In this document: positions 1-7,320 of the stretch, piece after piece
Layout: the number at the start of each line of letters is the position of its first letter
Numbering within the stretch: the stretch's first letter is position 1
Assembly (NCBI GenBank): GCA_038065915.1
Contig: JBBTPZ010000027.1
Coordinates: 1 to 31,814, forward strand
Direction: 5' to 3'
DNA: 31,814 nucleotides
Source: VMGX01 sp038065915
Lineage (GTDB): Bacteria; Patescibacteriota; Minisyncoccia; Phycocordibacterales; 21-14-all-36-13
The notes under the pieces: model-generated
Database searches by the model: none
Told to the model about the DNA's origin: nothing
What the model saw: only the letters and a program-made list of their open reading frames with translations
Program-made: the position numbers and the translations under genes

Positions 1-4
1 AATC

Positions 5-34
5 AAAAAACACTCACAAAAGTGAGTGTTTTTT
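5..34 (-). terminator. Rho-independent terminator of the tRNA gene
   Basis: A 13-bp stem (AAAAAACACTCAC and complement) with an AAAA/TTTT loop ends in a T-run on the minus strand, just after the tRNA 3' end. Confidence 0.8.
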
Positions 35-41
35 GTTGTTG

Positions 42-348
42 TTGCGGGGATCGGAATTGCACCGATGTCTGGAGGTTATGCTTACCACTACGATTTTCAT
101 CGCATCAAAAAAATGACTTCGTGGTCTGGACTATTCCTTCACCCTCGTGGGGTGTCTGCCGTCTAGTCTCTACACCTTTCGAGTTGTAATTTTAAGATTT
201 AATTTTTTATTTCCTAAAATTACAACTCGACTTGGCTCGAGATTACCATTTTAAAGGCTTCCTCGAATTTGACAGATTTTCCACATAACATTGCTGTAGT
301 GTGAGCCCTTGTATCGAGCCTCCCGAGATACTACTTCTCTACCCCGCG
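42..348 (-). tRNA. Initiator tRNA-fMet(CAU), interrupted by a group I intron
   Basis: Exon 1 is 317-348 and exon 2 is 42-80. Joined, they fold as a full cloverleaf: acceptor CGCGGGG/CCCCGCA with the C1:A72 mismatch typical of bacterial initiators, D-stem GAGA/TCTC, anticodon stem GGAGG/CCTCC around loop CTCATAA (anticodon CAT), and T-stem ATCGG/CCGAT. The 3' CCA is not encoded (A73 is followed by CAACAA), so it must be added enzymatically. Departures from the usual initiator are A29-U41 instead of a third G-C pair in the anticodon stem, A at position 18 in a 7-nt D-loop, and G at position 55 in the T-loop TGCAATT. The intron follows U33. The cloverleaf and CAT anticodon make the assignment firm; splicing is inferred. 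Confidence 0.93.
81..316 (-). ncRNA. Group I self-splicing intron in tRNA-fMet (IC3-like)
   Basis: The 236-nt insert shows the group I core in order. P1 can form between the exon end GGCU and an internal GGCU, with a U.G pair at the splice site. P3 is CTGTC/GACGGCAG. P4-P5 lies in AATTCGAGGAAGCC paired with GGTAATCTCGAGCC. P6 is a long AT-rich hairpin (roughly 180-229 on the plus strand). P7 is GACTA/TAGTCC, P8 is CACCC/GGGTG, and small hairpins near the 3' end fit P9. The intron ends in G, as group I introns require. The order and P7/P3 sequences resemble the cyanobacterial and plastid tRNA-Leu/fMet intron class. No homing endonuclease reading frame is present. Catalytic activity is inferred, not shown. 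Confidence 0.9.
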
Positions 349-367
349 ATATTTATACGCAATATAT

Positions 368-395
368 ATTATATATAAAAAAAAATATTTATCAA
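368..395 (-). promoter_or_regulatory. Sigma70-type promoter of the intron-containing tRNA
   Basis: On the minus strand, -35 TTGATA (390-395) and -10 TATAAT (368-373) are 16 bp apart. The predicted start lies about 13 nt before the mature tRNA 5' end at 348, a normal short leader for RNase P processing. Confidence 0.65.
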
Positions 396-446
396 CATTT
401 TTATAATATTAGACCAATTATTGTGATACAATCACCCGTTTAATCC

Positions 447-484
447 AATACAACCATTCAATTGAATAAGAGAATGGTTGTATT
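447..484. repeat. Inverted repeat between the tRNA and rmuC
   Basis: Perfect 13-bp arms (AATACAACCATTC and complement) surround a 12-nt loop. No T-run follows on either strand, so this is listed as a hairpin element and not as a terminator. Confidence 0.5.
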
Positions 485-498
485 TAAAAAAATTGTGG

Positions 499-528
499 AT
501 TCAAAACCTCTCCCTAGAGATTTTGAAT
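499..528 (-). terminator. Hairpin abutting the rmuC stop codon
   Basis: Arms ATTCAAAACCTCT and AGAGATTTTGAAT sit directly after the TAA stop of rmuC. On the minus strand a run of seven T follows a few nucleotides beyond. The same hairpin, with a nearly identical sequence, abuts the rpsF stop codon at 27590-27618, so it may be a mobile or repeated terminator module. Confidence 0.6.
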
Positions 529-1614
529 TTAATCTTCTTCCCTATCTGGTTTATCAATTGCAAGCTGTTCTATTCCAGTTTCCTTTCCTGTAATTTTCAA
601 AACATCTTTATCAATTTTTTTAAATTCTTTTCTTGATGCATTAAAATGATTTACGGTTGTAGCAAGTGAAGAACCCAGCTTTGTGTGGTATTCATCGTAT
701 GCCTTTATGTGTCTTTGCAATTCTCCAACATTTTTTATTACTTCCTTAACCGATTCCTCTATTTTAAATGCTTTAAATCCCTCTAAAATCGTTCCCAAAT
801 ATGCAACAAATGTTGTTGGAGAAACTATAATTACTTTTTTATCTTTATAGGCATAATCTATTAAACTCCTTGTATTTACTTTTATCGCGCCAACTTCATT
901 TACAAGAAGGTCATAATAAATTCCCTCGGCCGGTATAAACATCATCGCAAAAGATAATGTTCCTTGGTCGGGCTTAATATATTTAGCCGTTTCATCAATT
1001 CTTTTTTTCAAATCATTTTTAAATTCTTTTTCCAGTTCTGTTTTTTTATTTGGATTCTTTTCATTAATAATTCTATTATAATTATCAAGAGAAAACTTTG
1101 CATCAATAGGAATAATTCCATCTTTTGTTTTTATAATCGCGTCAACAACATCCCCGTCAGCAAATTTATATTGAAACTCATAAACCTTTGGTGGAAGAAT
1201 ATTGCTTAAAATTAATTCCAGTCCTGCTTCACCTAAATTTCCGCGATGTTTTTGATTCGTTAAAACTTTTTCAAGATTTTGAAGTTGTTCTGTCATATTA
1301 AAAACTTGTTTGTTGGTTTCTTTTATTTCTGTCATCTCTTTATTTAGTGTAAGAAGTCGCCCCGTAATGTTTTCAACTAATTTTCGTGATTCACCAAATT
1401 GCGTCTTTACCGACTCGTTCATTGATTGAGATGTTTCTCCCATTTTTTTATCAATAGTATTAATTAAATTATTTAATTGGTTTTGTAAAAACACCAATCC
1501 CTGATTTTCGTTTTCTTTTTTATCGTCAGAATTCCCCCTAAAAACAAAATACCAAATGAGCCCCCCGTTAAGAAGTAGCAGTAAAATTAGAATTATCCAG
1601 ATAAAAGTTTCCAT
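529..1614 (-). CDS. rmuC: RmuC family DNA recombination protein
   Basis: RmuC proteins are nuclease-fold (PD-(D/E)XK-like) proteins that limit DNA inversions and act in genome maintenance; their chemistry is poorly defined. This 361-residue copy has the family layout: one N-terminal membrane helix (about residues 4-26), a long coiled coil (about 35-120) and the RmuC domain (about 125-330). The domain includes GDVVDAIIKTKDG followed by PIDAKFSLDNY, which carries the expected D..DAK nuclease-like residues, and later FAMMFIPAEGIYYDLL. The ATG lies 4 nt after the stop of the upstream ATPase gene, so the two are probably cotranscribed. The membrane helix places it at the inner face of the membrane. 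The family call is secure; the cellular role is by family only. Confidence 0.92.
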   Translation of the reverse strand: METFIWIILILLLLLNGGLIWYFVFRGNSDDKKENENQGLVFLQNQLNNLINTIDKKMGETSQSMNESVKTQFGESRKLVENITGRLLTLNKEMTEIKETNKQVFNMTEQLQNLEKVLTNQKHRGNLGEAGLELILSNILPPKVYEFQYKFADGDVVDAIIKTKDGIIPIDAKFSLDNYNRIINEKNPNKKTELEKEFKNDLKKRIDETAKYIKPDQGTLSFAMMFIPAEGIYYDLLVNEVGAIKVNTRSLIDYAYKDKKVIIVSPTTFVAYLGTILEGFKAFKIEESVKEVIKNVGELQRHIKAYDEYHTKLGSSLATTVNHFNASRKEFKKIDKDVLKITGKETGIEQLAIDKPDREED

Positions 1615-1618
1615 TTAT

Positions 1619-4390
1619 TTATATAGTAGCACGAATTTTGATTTTATAATTTTTTCTCCAAAAAATGAAATATTTCACTATCTCTATTGTAAACAAATTA
1701 AATAGAGCAACAAACAATATAATCCACAAGTCAAAATCATTCAAAATCGTCAGCTGAAGCAAATTTCTTAATGGCGCAAATGCCAATGCTCCGAGTAATG
1801 CAAATATACTAAAAACGAGCGCGCCGTTTAAAAACCAATTTGAAAATATATTTATCTTCCAAATTGGTTTTTTCAGATTTTTTATTGAAAAAGCAAAAAA
1901 TATTGAATCAAGAGAAAGTGTCAAAAACATAATAGTTCTTAATTCCTCGTTTGGGACTTCAAAAAATTTTAAAACAATAAAGAGAGTGAGCGTGAAAAGA
2001 GCGGTTATAAGACCTGTCATTAAAATCATTTTTTTAATATCTTTGTTCAGTATATTTTTAAATGTTTTAAGATTCGGATTTCTTTTCATTATATCTTTTT
2101 CCGCCGGCTCAAATGCAAAAGAAAAATTTAATAATCCGCCGCCAATTATATTAATCCACAAAATTTGTGCCGGCAAAATTGGCAAAGGTGCTCCAAGCAT
2201 TAATGCGCCTCCAATAAGAAACACTTCACTAAAACTTGCAGAAGTTAAATGTAAAATTATTTTTTTTAAATTATCTGTAATTCTTCTACCTTCTTCAATC
2301 GCTCTAACAATTATTGAAAAGCTGTCGTTTAATAAAATCAAATCCGATGCTTCTTTTGCAACTTCAGTTCCAGAACCGACCGCAATTCCTATATCAGCAT
2401 TCTGTAATGCGGGTGCATCATTTATACCATCTCCTGTCATAGCAATTACTTCCCCGCTGGCATGCAAAACTTTTGCTATCCTTAATTTTTCTGAAGGTAA
2501 AATTCTAGCAAAAACATTATTTTCTTTCAGAGCGCTCAATAGTTCTTGGTCGTTGTATTTTTCTATCTCACTCCCCAATATAACTATTTCTTTTTTCGTT
2601 GCTATGCCAGAATCTTTTGCTATCTTAAGCGCGGTCTCTTGGTTATCTCCAGTAAGCATAATCACTCTTGCCCCGGCACTTTGAACTTCTCTTATAGAAC
2701 TTCTTACATCCGGCCTGACTGGGTCGCTAAAACCTATCAAGCCGACAAAAACAATATTGTCTAATTTTTTTCTATCAACTAAATCTCCCGTGCGAGGTAT
2801 TTTTGTTAGATTCGTATCTTTATAAGCAACAGCAATGAATCTCATCCCGTCTCTGCTCATTTTTTGTTGCTTGTCCAAAAAAATATTTTTTATCTCGTCA
2901 GTAAATATTTCATCTTTATCTTTTTTATATACCAGAGATGATTCTTTTAAAATAACCTCCGGGGAACCGCTAAAATACATTCTATTTTGCGATGCTTCTG
3001 AACATTCGTTTAAAGACACGGCAAAACTATTTTCAGAATTAAAAGCAAAAAAATCTATTCTCTTAGATTTTTCTTCTATTTCATACTGACTTATTCCTTC
3101 TTCCAGCCCTTCCATTACAATCGCTTTTTCAATTGGCCTTCCGTGAATAATAATCTCACCGCCCTCTTTTTCACTTTCCTCCGTAAACGCATCCGAAGAA
3201 ATAACAGCCATCTCTAAAAGTTTTCTTTGTGAAAATTTTATTGATTCTTTGTCTATTTTATTTTCTATAAAATCAATTGTAAAAAAATCTGTCGCTTTCA
3301 TTTTTGCCTGAGTCAAGGTGCCAGTTTTGTCTGTTAATATTATAGTTGTACTGCCTAAAATTTCAGCGGTAAGTATATTTTTAACAAGTCCGCTTGCTTT
3401 TAAAATTTTCTCCATACCAACTGCCAAAACAACTGTGAGAGCCGCGGGCAATCCTTCCGGAACAATACTTACCGCAACTGCAATTGATACTAATAACATT
3501 TCAATCAGGGATTCACCTCTTATAATTCCTAAAATAAAAATTATCAAAACCGAGACAATTGTTGTGAATGAAAGAAAAATAGCAAATTTTTTTATATTTT
3601 TTTGTATTGGTGTTTTTATTTCCGGTTCTTCCAATAAAGATTTGGAAATGTGTCCGAGTTGCGTGCCGTTACCAATTTCTACAACCACACCCAACCCGTG
3701 TCCAGAAGAAACGAGTGTTCCCATCCACGCCATATTACTTTGTTCGGTTATGGGTAAATCTTCTTGAATTATATTTATATTTTTTTTTACACTCAACCAT
3801 TCTCCTGTAAAAACCGATTCGTTTATTTGTAAATCATTACTTTCTAATATTCTTACATCGGCAGGCACACTCATACCAGATTCAAGTATAATAATATCTC
3901 CAAGAACCACTTCTACAGATTCAATAATCATTTTTTTACCGTCGCGAATTACCGTTGCATATTTTTGTTGTAAATTATTAAGTTTTTCAAACGCGCGACT
4001 TGTTTTTTCTTCTTGAAATGTTCCTATAATTACATTTATTAACAACGCTAAAAAAATAGCCGTTGAATTAAGAAATTCTTGTAAAAATATTGTCGATATA
4101 CCAGCGACCAAGAGAATTAAGACCAATGGATTTTTAAATTGTTTGAAAAATTTACCTAAAAGACCGTAATCACTTTTCTTGGTTATAATATTTCTTCCGT
4201 ATCTTTTCTGGATATCAACAACACGCTTGCGTGATAATCCGGTTGAAAAGTTAGTATTCAAGCGCGTTTCAAGCTGTTTTGACTCGACTTGAGACCATTT
4301 TATGTTATGGTTTGTAGTTTTGATTTTACCCGCCTGCCCTGCATACACATGTACGGCGGACAGGTCTTTTTGTTCTTCTTTTTCTGACAT
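1619..4390 (-). CDS. P-type (P2-like) cation-transporting ATPase with altered ion site
   Basis: A membrane pump of 923 residues, a normal P2-type length. In order: cation-ATPase N-terminal domain (about 35-75), TM helices from about residue 88, actuator motif TGEW (195-198, usually TGES), PEGLP in M4 (311-315), phosphorylation motif DKTGTLT with D354, SGSPE where KGAPE is usual (474-478), MLTGDNQETA (578-587), the hinge TGDGINDAPAL (652-662), then M5-M10. By alignment to SERCA, M4 Glu and M5 Glu (E722) are kept, but the M6 site Asp (SERCA D800) is Gly751, T799 is Gly750 and N768 is Ser719. Ca2+ transport therefore cannot be assumed from family alone. Residues about 9-21 come from an in-frame palindromic repeat. 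rmuC follows in the same operon. Confidence 0.9.
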   Translation of the reverse strand: MSEKEEQKDLSAVHVYAGQAGKIKTTNHNIKWSQVESKQLETRLNTNFSTGLSRKRVVDIQKRYGRNIITKKSDYGLLGKFFKQFKNPLVLILLVAGISTIFLQEFLNSTAIFLALLINVIIGTFQEEKTSRAFEKLNNLQQKYATVIRDGKKMIIESVEVVLGDIIILESGMSVPADVRILESNDLQINESVFTGEWLSVKKNINIIQEDLPITEQSNMAWMGTLVSSGHGLGVVVEIGNGTQLGHISKSLLEEPEIKTPIQKNIKKFAIFLSFTTIVSVLIIFILGIIRGESLIEMLLVSIAVAVSIVPEGLPAALTVVLAVGMEKILKASGLVKNILTAEILGSTTIILTDKTGTLTQAKMKATDFFTIDFIENKIDKESIKFSQRKLLEMAVISSDAFTEESEKEGGEIIIHGRPIEKAIVMEGLEEGISQYEIEEKSKRIDFFAFNSENSFAVSLNECSEASQNRMYFSGSPEVILKESSLVYKKDKDEIFTDEIKNIFLDKQQKMSRDGMRFIAVAYKDTNLTKIPRTGDLVDRKKLDNIVFVGLIGFSDPVRPDVRSSIREVQSAGARVIMLTGDNQETALKIAKDSGIATKKEIVILGSEIEKYNDQELLSALKENNVFARILPSEKLRIAKVLHASGEVIAMTGDGINDAPALQNADIGIAVGSGTEVAKEASDLILLNDSFSIIVRAIEEGRRITDNLKKIILHLTSASFSEVFLIGGALMLGAPLPILPAQILWINIIGGGLLNFSFAFEPAEKDIMKRNPNLKTFKNILNKDIKKMILMTGLITALFTLTLFIVLKFFEVPNEELRTIMFLTLSLDSIFFAFSIKNLKKPIWKINIFSNWFLNGALVFSIFALLGALAFAPLRNLLQLTILNDFDLWIILFVALFNLFTIEIVKYFIFWRKNYKIKIRATI
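4328..4366. repeat. Palindromic repeat inside the ATPase gene (family B)
   Basis: GC-rich imperfect palindrome within codons near the ATPase N-terminus. Its ends ACCTGTCCGCC and GGCAGGCGGGT pair with G.T wobbles. It is translated in frame as KDLSA...GQAGK. A shorter perfect relative lies at 18801-18818 and is translated as KDLPAQAGK, so the two genes share the peptide signature KDL(S/P)A...QAGK. Confidence 0.7.
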
Positions 4391-4423
4391 TATTTATTAA
4401 ATTCGTGATATTTTAACCCTTTA

Positions 4424-4452
4424 ATTATAACAGGTTTTAAGCACTGCTTGAA
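4424..4452 (-). promoter_or_regulatory. Promoter of the ATPase-rmuC operon
   Basis: Minus-strand -10 TATAAT (4424-4429) is preceded by TGT, an extended -10. A weak -35 TTCAAG lies 17 bp upstream (4447-4452). Its -35 overlaps the -35 of the divergent yqeY promoter. Confidence 0.55.
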
Positions 4453-4475
4453 AGTGTGTTTTTGTGTGATAATAT
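4448..4475 (+). promoter_or_regulatory. Promoter of yqeY
   Basis: TTGAAA (4448-4453) and TAATAT (4470-4475) are 16 bp apart on the plus strand. The predicted transcript start near 4482 places a 46-bp perfect palindrome in the leader. Confidence 0.5.
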
Positions 4476-4490
4476 GTTTATTGGGTTAAA

Positions 4491-4536
4491 TTTATCCAGC
4501 ACTTATTTTTATATATAAAAATAAGTGCTGGATAAA
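4491..4536. repeat. 46-bp perfect palindrome (family C) in the yqeY leader
   Basis: TTTATCCAGCACTTATTTTT is followed by its exact reverse complement around a short AT centre. It ends about 10 nt before the yqeY ATG, so the hairpin would cover the ribosome-landing region. Related copies share CCAGCACTTAT...ATAAGTGCT at 14064-14100 and 31748-31777. Confidence 0.75.
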
Positions 4537-4546
4537 AAATAAATAT

Positions 4547-4999
4547 ATGTTACACAATCAAATAAAAGAAGAGATAAAAGTAGCGATAAAGGCGCGAGAG
4601 GAATTGCGTCTATCGGTGTTACGCGGAATGCTTGCTTCATTTACAAATGAATTGGTGGCGACCAAAAGAAAGCCGAGTGAAATTTTACTGGATGAAGATG
4701 CTTTAGCCGTTGTTAAACGACTTGTAAAACAAAGAAAGGACTCAATTGAACAATTTCGTGCTGGCAAGAGAGAGGACTTGGCTTCAAAAGAAGAAGCCGA
4801 GTTAAAAATTTTGGAAAAATATTTACCTGAAACAATGTCAAAAGAAGAAATTGAAAAAATTGTTTTGGCAAAAAAGGAAGAAATGGGTGTGGTTGATAAA
4901 TCAAAAATGGGAATTCTAATGGGGGCTGTTATGAAGGACTTGAAAGGAAAAGCTGATGGAGGTGATGTAAAAGAAGTTGTTGAAGGTATATTTATCTAA
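4547..4999 (+). CDS. yqeY: YqeY/GatB-like domain protein
   Basis: A 150-residue single-domain protein of the YqeY family, related to the C-terminal tRNA-contacting domain of GatB (the tRNA-dependent amidotransferase B subunit). Family features visible are the N-terminal helix LHNQIKEEIKVAIKAREE, LSVLRGMLASFTNELVA, a basic central helix KRLVKQRKDSIEQF, the segment LKILEKYLPETMSKEEIE and the closing MGILMGAVMKDLKGKADGG. Length matches the family. The free-standing proteins are thought to bind tRNA or assist amidation, but the function is not established. It is transcribed alone, divergent from the ATPase, and ends before a clear terminator at 5063-5094. Confidence 0.9.
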   Translation: MLHNQIKEEIKVAIKAREELRLSVLRGMLASFTNELVATKRKPSEILLDEDALAVVKRLVKQRKDSIEQFRAGKREDLASKEEAELKILEKYLPETMSKEEIEKIVLAKKEEMGVVDKSKMGILMGAVMKDLKGKADGGDVKEVVEGIFI

Positions 5000-5019
5000 C
5001 ATTTTTAATTATCTAACAC

Positions 5020-5042
5020 ACTTGGAAGCTCAGCTTCCAAGT
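5020..5042. repeat. Palindromic repeat family A, copy 1
   Basis: ACTTGGAAGCT, one central base, then the reverse complement. Other copies are at 6709-6731, 11736-11758 and, in frame within tatD, 28824-28846. Confidence 0.75.
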
Positions 5043-5062
5043 AGAGTATCTAAATAAAAAAG

Positions 5063-5094
5063 AACCGCTGGGTTTAAATAACCCAACGGTTTTA
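5063..5094 (+). terminator. Terminator after yqeY
   Basis: A 12-bp stem (AACCGCTGGGTT with AACCCAACGGTT, one mismatch) has a 5-nt loop and is followed by TTTT on the plus strand. Confidence 0.75.
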
Positions 5095-5352
5095 ATCTTA
5101 TTTCGGAAGATAGTCTTTAAAACTATCTTTCGTTGCGAAGCCATAAAATTTTACTATCTTGTGAAGTTTCCAGAATATTTTTTTTGTTCTTTCAATTTCA
5201 ACGAGCTTCTTTACTCATTGTCTATATATATATATATATATATGGTAGCATAATTAGATTTTTTTGTCAACCCCATCGTTGGTACATTCAACCCTGAAGT
5301 GCAACACTTCACATTAAATACTTCTAATGGGGCATGGCCTAACATATAACCA
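5095..5352. other. Non-coding stretch with hairpins and a (TA)n tract
   Basis: No credible gene. It holds a small hairpin (about 5107-5130, arms AAGATAGT/ACTATCTT), an alternating TA tract at about 5223-5243, and a closed structure at 5271-5332 (CCCCAT...ATGGGG enclosing TGAAGTG/CACTTCA). The 13-mer ACTATCTTTCGTT at 5122-5134 recurs at 14146-14158, and an 11-base inverse lies at 25653-25663. I could not match it to a known RNA family. Confidence 0.4.
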
Positions 5353-5398
5353 AAACAATCTATTCTCTTATTCGCACGAATAAGAAAATAGGTTGTTT
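5353..5398. terminator. Bidirectional terminator between convergent genes
   Basis: Long hairpin (AACAATCTATT.../AATAGGTTGTT with TTATTC GCAC GAATAA at the top) ending in TTTTT on the plus strand and a shorter T-run on the minus strand. It separates yqeY from minus-strand genes. Confidence 0.6.
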
Positions 5399-5422
5399 TT
5401 CTTTAAATTATATTTCAAACTA

Positions 5423-5527
5423 TTATTTTAGATAATTAGCCAAAAGTATTAGAATAAAACTAAAAATTATTACTCCGATGAAACCAAATAGAAATTTAAA
5501 AAATGTTTTGTTGAATAGTCGTTTCAT
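5423..5527 (-). CDS. Possible 34-residue single-span membrane peptide
   Basis: From ATG at 5525-5527 the frame reads MKRLFNKTFFKFLFGF followed by a hydrophobic stretch and the ending ILLANYLK: a short basic head and one membrane helix, a plausible small membrane protein. The frame extends upstream to 5608, but that part lies in a hairpin repeat and has no membrane or domain character, so the internal ATG was chosen. The sequence around that ATG comes from the repeat end, and no Shine-Dalgarno site is seen at a normal distance. It lies downstream of the TPR gene on the same strand. It could equally be a chance frame. Confidence 0.35.
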   Translation of the reverse strand: MKRLFNKTFFKFLFGFIGVIIFSFILILLANYLK

Positions 5528-5699
5528 CCTGTAGTGAAATTTCAAATTGTTTTCTTGTCCCGTAGCGAGCTTCGCTCTGCTACTGGGGTTATTAATCTTT
5601 AAAAACAATTTAAAATTCTATTATTAAATGATTACATATTATTCTAAAACCAGTCCCTCTTAAAAACCAAATTAATGATTTGAAATTCTACTACGGGAT
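5526..5699. repeat. Nested hairpin repeat (family D), copies 1 and 2
   Basis: Outer arms begin ATCCTGTAGTGAAATTTC and end GAAATTCTACTACGGGAT. The 22-nt arms pair with a few wobbles and enclose about 130 nt. A second element of the same type (TCCCGTAGCGAGC / GCTCTGCTACTGGGG) is nested at 5558-5587. See the finding on family D. Confidence 0.75.
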
Positions 5700-5701
5700 T
5701 C

Positions 5702-5833
5702 ATCCTGTAGTGAAAAATGACATTACTCTAAAGAGTATTGTTATTTTTGTTATTAATTCTAATAAATTCTTTTTTCATTTTATTGTTTATTTTATAAATC
5801 CAGTTTCTTTAATGTCATTTTCTACTACGGGAT
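5702..5833. repeat. Hairpin repeat (family D), copy 3
   Basis: Arms ATCCTGTAGTGAAAAATGAC and GTCATTTTCTACTACGGGAT extend to 24 nt each and pair around 84 nt of AT-rich sequence. It starts 3 nt after the previous copy and runs up to the TPR stop codon at 5834-5836. Confidence 0.75.
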
Positions 5834-6589
5834 TCATTTTTTTTCAAACTCAATTAAAATTTGTTTTAATTCTTCAACTTTTTGATTGTTTTTTATTCCC
5901 TCTTTGATTATGGCAATTGCTTTATCCTTATCATTCAAAACTTCAACATAAAAATTAGCCAACACTACATAAGAATAGGTTTCAGTCGGTTCTACTTCAA
6001 TTGCTTTCAAAAAATTACTTTCGGCTTTTTTTAAATCTTTTAAATAATACCCGAATAAATTACCTAGATTTAAAAATGAAAGCGAAAATCTTGGTCTCAA
6101 AATATTTGCGTATTCCCATGCCAATTTTGCACCTTCATAATCCCCTGTTGTTTTTCTGTATGAACCTAGTCCTATCCAAGAATCAAAATCACCGCTATTT
6201 ATTTTTAATGAGTTTGATAAAGAAGTTATGTTTTTCTTTATGTCTTCGGAAACTCCGGTAGGAATTTTTCTATTCAAATCAGGAATTGGAGTATTTTTTA
6301 TTAATTCTTTATCTGCACCTACATATTCGTATGACTTTCCTTCTTTCAGGGTTATTTCCCCAATTTTTTTATCCACATTGGTGTTTTCCAAAGTGCTAGT
6401 TGTTTTATTTTCGTCCAAAACATTTTTAGAAGAATCATCCACGGTAGAAATATTTGTTTTATAAAAACTACTGTATAGATAATAACCAGCAATTAAAACC
6501 ACTAAAATTAAGAGAAAAATATATATTGGTTTTCTACTTACCATATTAAATTCCTTTTCTGGAGCATTTTGTAAATTTTCTTGTTCCAT
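5834..6589 (-). CDS. Membrane-anchored tetratricopeptide-repeat protein
   Basis: A 251-residue protein with a short cytoplasmic head, one membrane helix (about 21-43), a low-complexity linker and a C-terminal TPR region (about 125-250). TPR units are visible in DFDSWIGLGSYRKTTGDYEGA, RFSLSFLNLGNLFGYYLKDLKKAESNFLKAI and TYSYVVLANFYVEVLNDKDKAI, with the usual small/aromatic spacing. TPRs bind partner proteins; the helix suggests the repeats face outside the membrane. No enzymatic domain is seen and the partner is unknown. TGA serves as the stop codon, which argues against the TGA-to-glycine code of Gracilibacteria/SR1. It lies next to the surface-protein locus but has its own upstream gap. Confidence 0.75.
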   Translation of the reverse strand: MEQENLQNAPEKEFNMVSRKPIYIFLLILVVLIAGYYLYSSFYKTNISTVDDSSKNVLDENKTTSTLENTNVDKKIGEITLKEGKSYEYVGADKELIKNTPIPDLNRKIPTGVSEDIKKNITSLSNSLKINSGDFDSWIGLGSYRKTTGDYEGAKLAWEYANILRPRFSLSFLNLGNLFGYYLKDLKKAESNFLKAIEVEPTETYSYVVLANFYVEVLNDKDKAIAIIKEGIKNNQKVEELKQILIEFEKK

Positions 6590-6641
6590 AATTGTCTAAA
6601 AAAAATAATTATCTTTTATATTATTAATATAACATTTGGAT

Positions 6642-7320
6642 GTGCTTTCTGCAATTTGTGATATTTCTCTACCCCCACTTAGTGGCGGAGCCACTAAGTG
6701 GGGGTTTCACTTGGAAGCTGAGCTTCCAAGTTAAGCACACAAAAACGGCGAGATTAATCTCGCCGTTTTTTAATTTTTCTTAATTTTTGAAGAAAAATTA
6801 TTGTGTTTGTTTAGCTTTTAATTCAGCCAACATTTTTTGAAGTTGTGCCTGTAAAGCTTGTAATTGTGTCTGTAGCCCAGCTTTTGTCACCGTTGTCGGA
6901 GTTGTCGGAGTTGTCTGTGTCGTTGTGGTTGTTGTAGTTGGTGAAGAAGAAGATGAAGCACCCATCAATTCATTCAATTTAGTTCTAGTTTTAGGTCCGA
7001 GAGAACCATACCCTGTCGTTGTTGGAGTACCACTTGAAACAATTCCGTATTTCTTTTGGAATTTTTGAATTGCTTTCGTGGTTAGTAAACCAAAATAATT
7101 TGTTTCTTTTCCAGGCGCTCCAGCACCGCTTTCAGCTATTTTGGTATCTGGGTCAGAATTCAAGAATTGTTGAAGTATTTTAATTTCCGAACTTGATGCT
7201 CCAACTTTTATAACTTTTGTAAATATTGCACCTGAAGATACTGAACTACCTGTTCTTGTTGTTGCTCCCGTCGTTGCGGTTGTGGTTGTTGTGGTTGTTT
7301 TGGGAACTGTTGTGGTAGTA
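6642..7320 (-). repeat. 679-bp duplicated surface-protein cassette, copy 1
   Basis: Direct repeat of 11669-12347 (offset 5027). By eye only one base differs, at 6651 (G versus A in the other copy). The cassette holds a Thr-rich linker, a peptidoglycan-binding-like domain, a C-terminal coiled coil, the stop codon, a terminator, palindrome family A and a second hairpin (6671-6705). The identity includes non-coding DNA, so it reflects recent duplication or gene conversion and not protein selection. Confidence 0.9.
6741..6770 (-). terminator. Terminator of the 1542-residue surface protein gene
   Basis: A perfect palindrome, AAAAACGGCGAGATT and its complement, ends in T5 27 nt after the stop codon. 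An identical copy serves the second gene at 11768-11797. Confidence 0.85.

Noticed and set aside
1986..2684. 232-codon open frame on the plus strand
   Set aside because: It is antisense to the conserved P-type ATPase and has no domain or start signal of its own.
5526..5833. Family D hairpins as insertion sequence remnants
   Set aside because: No transposase fragment or target-site duplication is visible; kept as a repeat family of unknown origin.
5680..5907. 75-codon plus-strand open frame in the repeats
   Set aside because: It is composed of hairpin-repeat sequence and antisense TPR codons.
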